Source: CADEED01 sp020442965 (GTDB lineage: Bacteria > Pseudomonadota > Gammaproteobacteria > Steroidobacterales > Steroidobacteraceae). Taken from it: 64,000 bases of DNA. Shown here piece by piece: positions 53,510-62,727 of this stretch. Both the position numbers and the translations under genes were made by a program. The stretch is taken from positions 1 through 64,000 of the forward strand of contig JAWLAH010000010.1 in assembly GCA_041395525.1 (NCBI GenBank), given 5' to 3'. Each line of letters opens with the position of its first letter. Within the stretch, counting starts at the first letter, position 1. The notes under the pieces were generated by a model that worked only from the letters and a program-made list of their open reading frames with translations, made no database searches and was not told the origin of the DNA.

Positions 53510-55064
53510 CTAGCAGCCGCTTGCGGTCGGGTCGACCTGTTGTGCTAACCACGCTTCGAGCAGCGGCGACGCTTGCGGACCAAGATGCAGCCCTAGCTTG
53601 CTCCGACGCCAGAGAATATCGTCGGCGCTGCGAGCGAACTCCACCCGGACGAGATAGCGAATCTCGCGCTCAAAGAGACCCGGTAAGACTTCGGCACCGA
53701 GTTCCTCGAGCGATTGCGCCGCTCCTAACAATCTGAGTACGCGCGTGCCGTACGCGCGGGTGTAACGCTGACGCAGCGCGGCGGGCAACCACGGCTTTTC
53801 CTGCTCGATCGAACGCAGGAACGATTCATAGTCCGCTCGCGGCATGTCGCCACCGGGGAGTGGAGCGCTACTGGTCCAAGGCCGTGTAGTGTCGGTGGCC
53901 CGATCACCGACCTGCAATTCCTGCTGTAGCATGCTGACGGCCTCCTCGGCGAGGCGCCGATAGGTCGTGATCTTGCCGCTGAAAACCGACAACAGCGGCG
54001 CTGTGTCGGTCTCGAGCAGCAACGAGTAGTCACGCGTCACTTTGGACGGATCGGTCGTGTCGTTCGCGAGCAGCGGCCGCAGTCCCGAGTAATGTGAGAC
54101 AACGTCGGTCGGTTTGATCGGCCGGGTGAAGTAGCGGTTGGCGAGTTCACACAGATAGGCGATCTCATCGGTTGAAATTGCCGCGAACACCGGCTCGGCA
54201 CCCACGTCCACCTCCGTAGTGCCAATCAGGGTAAATTCCCGCTGATAGGGGATCGCGAAAACGATGCGCCGATCGGTCGTCTGGAAAATGTAGGCGTAGT
54301 CGTGGTCGAACAGGCGCGGCACAATGATGTGGCTGCCGCGCACCAATCGCATACGTGGCGCATTCTTCTGGCCGACGATTTCGCGCAGAAACTGTTCGGC
54401 CCACGGGCCTGTGGCATTGACGAGCGCGCGCGCCGCGATACTCGACGCAACGCCACCCGGCGCGACGAGTTCCGCACGCCAGCCAGTTCCATCGCGACGT
54501 ACCGCGGCGCAGTGCGTGCGGCCACTGACAAAAGCTCCGCGCTCGGCGGCATCCACCGCGTTCAGCACGACGAGTCGTGCATCATCGACCCAAGCATCCG
54601 CGTATTCGAACGCCAGGCGATACTTGCTATCGAGCGGTCTGCCGGCCGGATGCTGCGTGAGCCGAACCAGACGCGATGCCGGCAACGAATCGCGCGACGC
54701 GAGATGATCGTAGAGAAACAAACCCAGCCGTATGAACCAGGCGGGGTGCAAGTGCCGATCGTGAGTGCGCAAGTGAAACGCATCGGCTGAATACGCGGCG
54801 CCGCGCGCGCAACAATACACGACGCTCCTGCAGCGATTTGCGCACCATTGCGAAACGAAACTGCTCGAGATAGCGCAAGCCGCCGTGTATCAGCTTGGTG
54901 CTGGCCGACGACGTGTGCGCCGCGAGATCATCCTGCTCGACCAATGCAACCTTCAGACCGCGTCCTGCCGCATCGCGTGCGATGCCGGCGCCGTTGATGC
55001 CACCCCCCACCACCAACAGATCGACGGTCGACGGTACGGAAGTGCGGCGGCTGGACACGGGCAT
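53510..55064 (-). pseudogene. glpD: Glycerol-3-phosphate dehydrogenase, frame-disrupted
   Basis: FAD-dependent, membrane-associated enzyme feeding electrons from glycerol-3-phosphate to quinone. The N-terminal piece has the FAD-binding loop DLLVVGGGINGAGIARDAA and SSASTKLIHGGLRYLEQ, then KSLQERRVLLRA. The family sequence switches to a second frame (APRIQPMRF) and then a third (HLRTHDRHLHPAWFIRLGLF). It continues intact from there through NATGPWAEQFL, RGSHIIVPRLF and SGLRPLL to the C-terminus. At least two indels lie between about 54745 and 54805. The exact start upstream of MPVSSRR is uncertain. It is divergent from glpK. Confidence 0.88.
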
Positions 55065-55165
55065 CCGCCGCACTTTACCGGACGCATGGAAGACGCGCGC
55101 GCCGAAAGTCGCTTGCAGCTGATCGTCAGGTTTACCTGCCACCCTGAGCATCGCATCATGTAAGG

Positions 55166-56679
55166 ATGAGCAAGGCTGAATTCGTTCTGGCGCTCGATCA
55201 AGGCACGACAAGTTCGCGCTCCATCTTGGTCAATGGACGCGGCGAGATAATCGCCAGCGCGCAGCAGGAATTGACGCAGTCATTTCCGCAACCGGGCTGG
55301 GTCGAGCACGATCCCAACGAGATCTGGTCGACTCAGGCGGCAACCATCGCCGCCGTACTCGCCAAAGCGAACGTCAGCGCCAAACAGTTAGCGGCCGTCG
55401 GCATCGCCAATCAGCGCGAAACGACCGTGCTGTGGGACCGTGCCACGGGGCAGCCGATCGCGCCGGCCATCGTCTGGGCGATGAAGGTATCGTCGCCTCT
55501 GTGACTGGCTGCGCGCAGCGGGTTACGAGCCTGAGATCATGCGCCGCATCGGGATTGTTGCTCGATCCGTATTTCTCGGCCACCAAACTCGCATGGCTGC
55601 TCGATGAATTCCCCGGTGCCCGTCAACGCGCCGAACGCGGCGAACTGGCGTTCGGCACGGTTGATTCCTGGCTCGTCTACAGGCTGACGAAGCATCTTGA
55701 CCATGTCACCGACGCGACCAATGCCAGTCGCACGCTATTGGCCAATCTAACGACTCATGCCTGGGACCCCGAGATGCTGGCACTGTTCGGGGTACCGGCC
55801 GCGTGTCTGCCACGGATCGTCGACTCCGTCTGCCCAACCGCCGGGCTGGTCGCGGAGATTGCGGGCGTTGGCGTACCGGTCACCGGAATCGCAGGCGACC
55901 AGCAAGCGGCGTTGTTCGGCCAGGCTTGTTTTGAACCTGGCATGGCCAAGAACACCTACGGAACAGGATGCTTTCTGTTGGCGAATACCGGCGCGATACC
56001 GCAGCACTCACAACATCGATTACTCACGACGGTCGCCTGGCAAATCGCGCGCGAGCGCCGCTACGCACTAGAAGGCAGCGTGTTCGTCGGCGGCGCAGTC
56101 GTGCAATGGTTGCGCGACGGCCTTGGGTTCATCCGTCATGCCGCTGACATCGAGGCGCTCGCCGCAACCGTGCCCGACAGCGATGGCGTCTACTGCGTCC
56201 CGGCGTTCACAGGTCTCGGCAGCCCCTACTGGGATCCGCATGCCCGCGGCGCGTTCTTTGGATTGACCCGCGGCTCGACCCGCGCGCATCTCGCCCGTGC
56301 AGCCCTCGAGAGCATCGCCTTTCAAAGTGCCGATTTGTTGACTGCCATGCAGGCTGACAGTGGCGAACCGATCACCGAACTGCGCGTCGACGGCGGTGCC
56401 AGCACTAACAATCTGCTGATGCAGTTTCAGGCAGACGTTCTCGGCGTTCCCGTGGTGCGGCCCCGCCACCCTGAGACAACCGCCCTCGGCGCCGCCTATC
56501 TCGCCGGCCTGGGCGTCGGGTTCTGGCCATCGCTCGATGCGATCGGCGCCATCTGGCAGACCGAGCGGCGCTTCGACCCCCAGATCGGCCGGCCCGAGGC
56601 GCGCGCGCGGATGGCCAGTTGGGCGCGCGCCGTCGAACGCACGCGCGGTTGGTCGCACGCACCGGCGCCCAGCGTTTAG
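55166..56679 (+). pseudogene. glpK: Glycerol kinase, frame-disrupted
   Basis: Phosphorylates glycerol to glycerol-3-phosphate, the substrate of the divergent glpD. The N-terminal FGGY domain is clear (EFVLALDQGTTSSRSILVNG, then AVGIANQRETTVLWDRATG) up to PAIVW. The next expected segment is readable only in another frame as CDWLRAAGYEPEIMRRIG. The rest resumes in a third frame at GLLLDPYFSATKLAWLLDE and is complete through GIAGDQQAALFGQ, KNTYGTGCFLL and ELRVDGGASTNNLLMQFQAD. At least two indels lie between 55480 and 55560. The corrected length is about 504 residues, which is normal. AAGG precedes the ATG. Confidence 0.9.
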
Positions 56680-56688
56680 ACTCCCCCT

Positions 56689-57663
56689 ATGAAAATTCTG
56701 GTGATCTTCTTGGCTGTTCTGACCGTCGCGCTCGGCACGTATTCCTGGCGAAGTCGGCAAGCCGTGCACGCGGCCGGCGAGCGGCTCACGGCCGAACTGG
56801 CGCAGCGCAAATTACTCGAGCAGCGACTCGAGCAGCTGGAAGAGTCCCTAACAACCTGGGCAACGCCGGCCCCGCTTCCGCCGCGCAACAACCCGCCGCC
56901 ACCGGCGCCACCTGCTACGGCGTCGAGCGTCGCGAGCGATGCGGTCGATGCGGCGGCCACCGAACGGCGCTTCGTGGCCGATATCCTGACGAACCCGCAG
57001 CGGCGTGACGCGTACATGGCGCAGCATCGAATGATCGCGCGCCTGCAATACGGCGAGTTCATCAAGCGGCTCGATCTGAGTCCGGCTGACGTGGATGCCC
57101 TGGTCGAGATACTGGCCCAGCGGCAAATGGCGATGCTCGGCCGAAATCTGGGCGTGCAACCGGCCGACCCGGCCACGATGAGCCGGCAAGTCGCCGATCT
57201 CGATGCGGCCGAGGCGAGCGACATCGCAGCGCTCCTGGGTGCGGACAAAGCGGAGCGCTTCGCCAACTACCGCAGCACACTCCAGGAACGCTCGATACTG
57301 ACGCCCCTCGTGCAGGAGCTGGACCTGGCGCGCAAACCACTCAAGCCTGAGCAGGTCGATGAGCTGGCCCGCATACTGAAACAGGAAACCGGCGCCATGC
57401 GCGAGAAGATGCCAATCGCGCCGGCGACTTTCGCCAACGGTCCGAATGAAAATCAGGCGAGCCGACCCTCCGCCAGCGCCCAACGCGCCTACGCCAAGGA
57501 GGTACTGGACTGGCAGCTGGAGCTCAACCAGCGCATTGCGGATCGTACCGCGCAGCTACTGACACCGGAACAACAGATGCGCTTCGTCGCGAGCCAGCAG
57601 CAACAGATTGAGCTGCAGCGCCTCAGCATGGCACTGATCGAGCCGGACACGCCCGCTAACTAA
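56689..57663 (+). CDS. Membrane-anchored periplasmic protein of unknown function
   Basis: A 324-residue protein that I do not recognise. An uncleaved or weakly cleaved N-terminal helix (ILVIFLAVLTVALGTYSW) is followed by a coiled-coil segment (LTAELAQRKLLEQRLEQLEE) and a Pro/Ala-rich linker (about residues 60-80). The rest is a largely helical, charged domain. Two segments, LDLSPADVDALVEILAQRQM and LLTPEQQMRFVASQQQQIE, resemble the LTxxQ helices of periplasmic Spy/CpxP chaperones, but this is only a resemblance. It starts 9 bp after glpK, so it is probably co-transcribed. Its stop overlaps the dnaJ stop on the other strand by 8 bp. Confidence 0.75.
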   Translation: MKILVIFLAVLTVALGTYSWRSRQAVHAAGERLTAELAQRKLLEQRLEQLEESLTTWATPAPLPPRNNPPPPAPPATASSVASDAVDAAATERRFVADILTNPQRRDAYMAQHRMIARLQYGEFIKRLDLSPADVDALVEILAQRQMAMLGRNLGVQPADPATMSRQVADLDAAEASDIAALLGADKAERFANYRSTLQERSILTPLVQELDLARKPLKPEQVDELARILKQETGAMREKMPIAPATFANGPNENQASRPSASAQRAYAKEVLDWQLELNQRIADRTAQLLTPEQQMRFVASQQQQIELQRLSMALIEPDTPAN

Positions 57664-58792
57664 CGTCGCCCATAAAGAAGCGCTTGACGCCCTCGAAGAA
57701 ACTGGCTTCACGCGGCGCGTGACTCTGGCCATCAGCGTGTAACGACTCGTCGAACTCACGCAACATCTCGCGCTGCTCGCTCGACAGATTGACCGGCGTT
57801 TCGACGACGACGCGACAAAACAGATCGCCCCGCGGTCCGCCGCGCACGGGTTTCACGCCTTTGTCGCGCAATCGGAACACGCGACCCGATTGTGTCTCGG
57901 CCGGCACCTTCAAGGACACTTTGCCATCGAGCGTCGGCACTTCAACGGTGCCGCCCAACACTGCGGTAGCAAAACTGACCGGCACCTCACAGGACAAATG
58001 CTCGCCATCACGCTCGAAAATCGCGTGCTCGCGCACGTGCATTTCGACGTACAGATCGCCCGGCGGCCCGCCGTTACGGCCCGCCTCACCTTCGCCACTC
58101 AGGCGAATGCGATCGCCGGTGTCCACGCCCGCCGGCACTTTGACCGATAACTGCTTGCTGCGCCGAATGCGCCCCTGACCGAGGCAGGTATCGCAGGGAT
58201 TCTTGATGACTTTGCCGATGCCACGGCAGCGTGGACACGTTTGCTGCAGCTGGAAGAAGCCTTGCGAGATCCGCACCTGCCCTTTGCCGCCGCAGGTATC
58301 ACAGGTTTCGGGTTTGTGTCCCTTGGCCGCACCACTGCCGCCGCAGGTATCGCATTCGAACAGCTTCTGCACCTGGATCTCGACGGTCGAGCCGAATACG
58401 GCCTTGTCGAGATCCAGCTCGAGGTCGTACTTGAGATCGGCACCGCGAAAGACCTGCTGCCGCCCCCCAGAGCCGCGGCGACCACCGCCGAAAATATCGC
58501 CAAAGACATCGCCGAAGATATCGCTGAACGCATCGCCACCGCCGCCACCACCGTGCCGTCGGGTCGCATCGACGCCGGCATGGCCATGCTGATCATAGGC
58601 AGCACGGGTATGCGCCTCAGACAGCACCTCGTACGCTTCTTTGGCTTCTTTGAACTTTGCTTCGGCCTCCGCATCATCCGGGTTGCGATCCGGATGAAAT
58701 TTCATCGCGAGTCGCCGATACGCCTTTTTGATATCGGCCTCGCTCGCCGTGCGGGGCAGATCGAGAACCTTGTAATAGTCGCTTTTACTCAT
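57656..58792 (-). CDS. dnaJ: Chaperone protein DnaJ
   Basis: Hsp40 co-chaperone that delivers substrates to DnaK. The ATG giving MSKSDYYKVLDLPRTASEAD is used. The J domain has the HPD motif (KFHPDRNPDD), followed by a Gly/Phe-rich linker with DAFSDIFGDVFGDIFGGG. The zinc domain has four CxxCxGxG-type repeats (CDTCGGSG, CDTCGGKG, CPRCRGIG, CDTCLGQG). The C-terminal substrate-binding domains are intact. The 378 residues are full length. It follows dnaK by about 98 bp. Confidence 0.97.
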   Translation of the reverse strand: MSKSDYYKVLDLPRTASEADIKKAYRRLAMKFHPDRNPDDAEAEAKFKEAKEAYEVLSEAHTRAAYDQHGHAGVDATRRHGGGGGGDAFSDIFGDVFGDIFGGGRRGSGGRQQVFRGADLKYDLELDLDKAVFGSTVEIQVQKLFECDTCGGSGAAKGHKPETCDTCGGKGQVRISQGFFQLQQTCPRCRGIGKVIKNPCDTCLGQGRIRRSKQLSVKVPAGVDTGDRIRLSGEGEAGRNGGPPGDLYVEMHVREHAIFERDGEHLSCEVPVSFATAVLGGTVEVPTLDGKVSLKVPAETQSGRVFRLRDKGVKPVRGGPRGDLFCRVVVETPVNLSSEQREMLREFDESLHADGQSHAPREASFFEGVKRFFMGDVS

Positions 58793-58890
58793 GCTCGCTC
58801 GGAAACAGCAAAGCCGCCGGGCCTCAGGGAAACCCGGCGGCTGCATCCACGTGTCTGACTGCTAGTGCCTGCGCAGTGCCGCCGGTAACA

Positions 58891-60834
58891 TCAAGAAGCC
58901 TTCTTGTCGTCCTTCACTTCTTCGAATTCGGCGTCCACGACGTTGTCATCATGCCCGCCGCTCCCGGCGCTACCGGCCGCCGCGCCCTGGGCACCGGCGT
59001 CGCCGCCGCCCTCGGCCGCACCCGCATAGGCCTGCTGCGCGATGGCAGCGGACGCTTGCGCGAGCGCCTCGGATTTCTTGTCGATCGCGGCCTTGTCATC
59101 ACCCTTCATCGCCGTGCGCAAATCCGACACGGCCGATTCAACCTTGGCGCGCTCGCCACCGTCGATCTTCTCGCCCAGGTCCTTGAGCGATTTCTCGACA
59201 CCGTGTAACAACTGATCGGCGCGATTGCGAGAATCGACGAGCTCGCGGAACTTGCGATCCTCCTCCGCGTGCGCCTCGGCGTCATTCACCATGCGCTTGA
59301 TCTCATCCTCGGACAAGCCCGAAGACGCCTTGATGATGATCTTCTGCTCCTTACTCGTTGCCTTGTCCTTGGCGGACACGTGCATGATGCCATTGGCGTC
59401 GATATCGAAAGTGACCTCGACCTGCGGCATGCCGCGCGGCGCCGGCGGAATGTCCGCCAGATCAAACTTGCCTAACAATTTATTGTCCGCTGCACGCTCA
59501 CGCTCGCCCTGCAGCACGTGAATGGTCACCGCGGTCTGGTTGTCTTCGGCTGTCGAGAACGTCTGCGACGCCTTGGTCGGAATCGTGGTGTTCTTTTCGA
59601 TCAGCTTGGTCATCACGCCGCCCAGCGTCTCGATACCCAGCGACAGCGGCGTGACGTCGAGCAGCAACACGTCCTTGACCTCGCCGGCGAGCACGCCGGC
59701 CTGGATTGCCGCGCCAACGGCCACGGCCTCGTCCGGATTCACGTCCTTGCGTGGCTCCTGTCCGAAGAACTCTTTCACATGCTTCTGCACCAGGGGCATG
59801 CGCGTCTGGCCACCGACGAGGATGACCTCGGCAATGTCCTGCGTACCGATGCCCGCGTCCTTCAGGGCCACCCGGCACGGCTCCATCGTCCGCTGCACCA
59901 GCGACTCGACTAACGACTCGAGCTTGGCACGCGTGAGCTTGATGTTGAGATGCTTCGGACCCGAGGCATCCGCCGTGATGTACGGCAGGTTGATATCCGT
60001 CTGCTGACTCGATGACAGCTCGATCTTGGCCTTCTCGGCCGCTTCCTTCAGGCGCTGCATCGCAAGCGGATCCTTGCGCACATCGACTCCGGATTCCTTC
60101 AAGAATTCGTCGCCGAGGAAATTGATGATCTTGAGGTCGAAATCCTCACCACCCAGGAACGTATCACCGTTGGTTGCCAACACCTCGAACTGACGCTCGC
60201 CGTCGACTTCCGCGATTTCGATGATCGAGACGTCGAAGGTTCCACCACCCAGGTCGTAGACGACGATCTTGCGATCCTTGCCAGCCTTGTCGAGGCCATA
60301 GGCCAACGCTGCCGCAGTGGGCTCGTTGATGATGCGCTTGACCGTGAGACCCGCGATACGCCCGGCATCCTTGGTCGCCTGCCGCTGCGAATCGTTGAAG
60401 TAAGCGGGGACCGTGATAACGGCTTCGGTGACTTCTTCGCCGAGAAAGTCCTCAGCGGTCTTTTTCATCTTCATCAGGACGCGCGCCGACACCTCGGGCG
60501 GGGCCATCTTCTTGCCCTGCGCCTCGACCCAAGCATCGCCGTTGTCGTTCTTCACGATCGTGTAGGGCACCATCTTGGCGTCCTTTTGCACGACTTCGTC
60601 GTCGTACTTGCGGCCGATGAGCCGCTTGACGGCGTAGAGCGTGTTGTGCGGATTGGTAACCGCCTGACGCTTGGCCGACTGGCCGACCAGCACCTCGTTG
60701 TCCTTCGTGAACGCGACGATCGACGGCGTCGTGCGATCGCCCTCGCTGTTCTCGACGACCCGTGGCTTGCCGCTGTCCATGATCGCGACACACGAATTCG
60801 TGGTCCCGAGATCGATGCCGATTACCTTACCCAT
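58891..60834 (-). CDS. dnaK: Chaperone protein DnaK (Hsp70)
   Basis: Central ATP-dependent chaperone. The ATG giving MGKVIGIDLGTTNSCVAIMD is preferred over a 23-codon upstream extension. Hsp70 signatures are IVVYDLGGGTFDVSIIEI and VILVGGQTRMPLVQKHVKEF. The linker is VLLLDVTPLSLGIE, and the C-terminal lid ends in a Gly/Ala-rich tail and EEVKDDK. The 647 residues are full length. A sigma-32-like promoter lies just upstream, in the gap after grpE. Confidence 0.98.
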   Translation of the reverse strand: MGKVIGIDLGTTNSCVAIMDSGKPRVVENSEGDRTTPSIVAFTKDNEVLVGQSAKRQAVTNPHNTLYAVKRLIGRKYDDEVVQKDAKMVPYTIVKNDNGDAWVEAQGKKMAPPEVSARVLMKMKKTAEDFLGEEVTEAVITVPAYFNDSQRQATKDAGRIAGLTVKRIINEPTAAALAYGLDKAGKDRKIVVYDLGGGTFDVSIIEIAEVDGERQFEVLATNGDTFLGGEDFDLKIINFLGDEFLKESGVDVRKDPLAMQRLKEAAEKAKIELSSSQQTDINLPYITADASGPKHLNIKLTRAKLESLVESLVQRTMEPCRVALKDAGIGTQDIAEVILVGGQTRMPLVQKHVKEFFGQEPRKDVNPDEAVAVGAAIQAGVLAGEVKDVLLLDVTPLSLGIETLGGVMTKLIEKNTTIPTKASQTFSTAEDNQTAVTIHVLQGERERAADNKLLGKFDLADIPPAPRGMPQVEVTFDIDANGIMHVSAKDKATSKEQKIIIKASSGLSEDEIKRMVNDAEAHAEEDRKFRELVDSRNRADQLLHGVEKSLKDLGEKIDGGERAKVESAVSDLRTAMKGDDKAAIDKKSEALAQASAAIAQQAYAGAAEGGGDAGAQGAAAGSAGSGGHDDNVVDAEFEEVKDDKKAS

Positions 60835-60875
60835 GTCAGTCTCACTCCAAAAAATTCTTAGCCGACTTGCTGCTC

Positions 60876-60904
60876 TATGTGCGTCCAAAGACTCGCGTTT
60901 CAAG
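60876..60904 (-). promoter_or_regulatory. Sigma-32-like heat-shock promoter of dnaK
   Basis: On the minus strand a perfect -35 CTTGAAA is followed after 14 bp by CGCACATA, which partly matches the sigma-32 -10 consensus CCCCATNT. Spacing is in the expected range. The transcript would have a leader of about 35 nt ending with GGAG before the dnaK ATG. Confidence 0.5.
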
Positions 60905-60917
60905 CACCGCGCTACTG

Positions 60918-61454
60918 CTAGTCTCGAGCGACCACCACGCGAGCGGGCCGCAGCAGGCGCCCGTTCAGTAGGTAGCCGCGCTGCACGACTGCCAGCACGG
61001 TACCCGGGGGCGCGCCGTTCGCTGGCTGAGTCATCATCGCCTCATGCACCTCCGGGTCGAATGGCGTACCGAGCGGATCGATCGTTTCAATCTGGTTTTT
61101 TTCGAAAGCCTTCTCCAGGAGGCGCAAGGTCGCGCTCTGTCCTTCGATCAGACTCGCCGCATCGGCCGTCTCGGCGCTCTGCACGCCAAGTTCCAGGCTG
61201 TCCTTTACGTCGATCAGTTCCTGAGCGAATCGTTCGATGCCAAACTGCCGCGCTGCTTCCACATCTCGCGCCGCGCGCTTGCGGATGTTATCGATCTCCG
61301 CCAGCGACCGCAGGTACTGATCCCAATGGCTCTTGGCGCGCTCCTCGGATGCCGCGAGCTCTGCTTTCAACTGCTCGTGTTCGACCAACTCAGCCGCGGT
61401 CTCTGGCAGCACGGCCGTCTTGTCGTCGTCTACCCCAGATCCGGATACCGTCAT
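60918..61454 (-). CDS. grpE: Nucleotide exchange factor GrpE
   Basis: Releases ADP from DnaK. The 178-residue protein has the long N-terminal coiled-coil helix (LKAELAASEERAKSHWDQYL), NIRKRAARDVEAARQFGIER, and the C-terminal beta domain with PFDPEVHEAMM, GTVLAVVQRGYLLNGRLLRP and ARVVVAR. It lies between hrcA and dnaK in the usual order. The 107-bp gap upstream holds a markedly AT-rich stretch at about 61470-61510, which may hold its promoter. Confidence 0.96.
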   Translation of the reverse strand: MTVSGSGVDDDKTAVLPETAAELVEHEQLKAELAASEERAKSHWDQYLRSLAEIDNIRKRAARDVEAARQFGIERFAQELIDVKDSLELGVQSAETADAASLIEGQSATLRLLEKAFEKNQIETIDPLGTPFDPEVHEAMMTQPANGAPPGTVLAVVQRGYLLNGRLLRPARVVVARD

Positions 61455-61561
61455 CCGTTCACCTCGCGTTAAGAAAAATCAGATACTTATGATATAATTC
61501 AAGAAATTACCTGCACAGATTACCCATGCATGCGCGTGATTTGGGGACATCGGCGAAGAAT

Positions 61562-62620
61562 TCAAGAGCGTCGCGACAGCGCTGCTCCGAGCAATTTGGC
61601 CGAGAGATCGACGATCGGAATGACGCGCTCGTACGCCATCCGCGTCGGGCCAATGACACCGACCACGCCGAGCACCTCGCTATCGGAGCTATACGGCGCC
61701 GTGACGACGCTGCAATCGTCGAGGATCTGATAGCCCGATTCCTGACCGATAAATATGTGCACCCCCTCCGCGGTCAAGCTGTGATCGAGCAAGTGCAGAA
61801 TGTCCCGCTTCTCGGTAAAGGCTTCGAATAACCGTCGTAGCTTGTCAACCGAGCCAAGCTCGCCAACGCTCATCAGGTTGGTCTCACCGGCCATCACGTA
61901 TTCGAGCTCGCGCTTGCCATCGTCTTCGAAAAGGCGGTCAGCCACAGCGATCGCGTCCTGCATCAGACGATTCATCGACTCGCGGGCCTCGTGCATCTGC
62001 CGCAGTATCTCCTGGCGCACCTGCGCGAGCGTGCGCCCGCGCACCTGCTCGTTGAGAAACGCAGCCGCGCCGCGCAGTTCGTCGGGCGAGTAATAGCGCT
62101 CCAGCTGAATGATGCGGTTCTGCACCTCGCGGTCATCGAATACGAGTACGACCAGGGCCCGGTTCTCCGAGAGTGGCACGAACTCGATCTGCGTGATCGA
62201 TGCCTGGCGCGCTCGCGGTAATGTCACCACCCCCGCCAGCCGGGTGACGCTCGATAACAACGTGGACGCCGCGGCCACCAGCGCTTTGGAATCCTCACCG
62301 CCTGTCACGAATCGTGCCCGCAATTGCTCCACCACATCGTCGGACAAGGTGCGGCCGGACTTGAGGATGGAATCGACAAAGAATCGGTAGCCCTTGTCGG
62401 TCGGCACACGACCGGCGGAGGTGTGCGGCGACGTGACGAAACCAAGCTGCTCGAGATCGGCGACGATATTGCGAACGGTAGCCGACGAGAGTTGCAAGCC
62501 CGAGTCGCGCGTGAGAGCACGGGATCCGACCGGCTGCCCGTCGCGGATATAGCTTTCGATCAGTACCGTGAGAAGGTGCTGCTCGCGCTCTTTGAGGTCG
62601 TCGGGAGTCTCGTTCGGCAT
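61562..62620 (-). CDS. hrcA: Heat-inducible transcription repressor HrcA
   Basis: Repressor that normally binds the CIRCE operator of chaperone operons and is folded by GroEL. The N-terminal winged helix includes REQHLLTVLIESYIRDGQPV and SGLQLSSATVRNIVADLEQL, then GFVTSPHTSAGRVPTDKGYR. The C-terminal GAF-like domain has EVLGVVGVIGPTRMAYERVI. The 352 residues are full length. No CIRCE sequence was seen in the hrcA, grpE or dnaK upstream regions, so its targets are probably elsewhere, for instance groESL. Confidence 0.95.
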   Translation of the reverse strand: MPNETPDDLKEREQHLLTVLIESYIRDGQPVGSRALTRDSGLQLSSATVRNIVADLEQLGFVTSPHTSAGRVPTDKGYRFFVDSILKSGRTLSDDVVEQLRARFVTGGEDSKALVAAASTLLSSVTRLAGVVTLPRARQASITQIEFVPLSENRALVVLVFDDREVQNRIIQLERYYSPDELRGAAAFLNEQVRGRTLAQVRQEILRQMHEARESMNRLMQDAIAVADRLFEDDGKRELEYVMAGETNLMSVGELGSVDKLRRLFEAFTEKRDILHLLDHSLTAEGVHIFIGQESGYQILDDCSVVTAPYSSDSEVLGVVGVIGPTRMAYERVIPIVDLSAKLLGAALSRRS

Positions 62621-62727
62621 GATCCATGTCAGTCAGGAGACTGCCGTCAAACTACCCAAGACGACAGCTTGCAGTCAAGGAACTATCGCATCGTTCCACG
62701 GCGAGCGGCCGCATGCTACAAAGCACT

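Noticed and set aside
61455..62727. CIRCE operator upstream of hrcA or grpE
   Set aside because: No TTAGCACTC/GAGTGCTAA inverted repeat could be found on either strand, even allowing one mismatch by eye.
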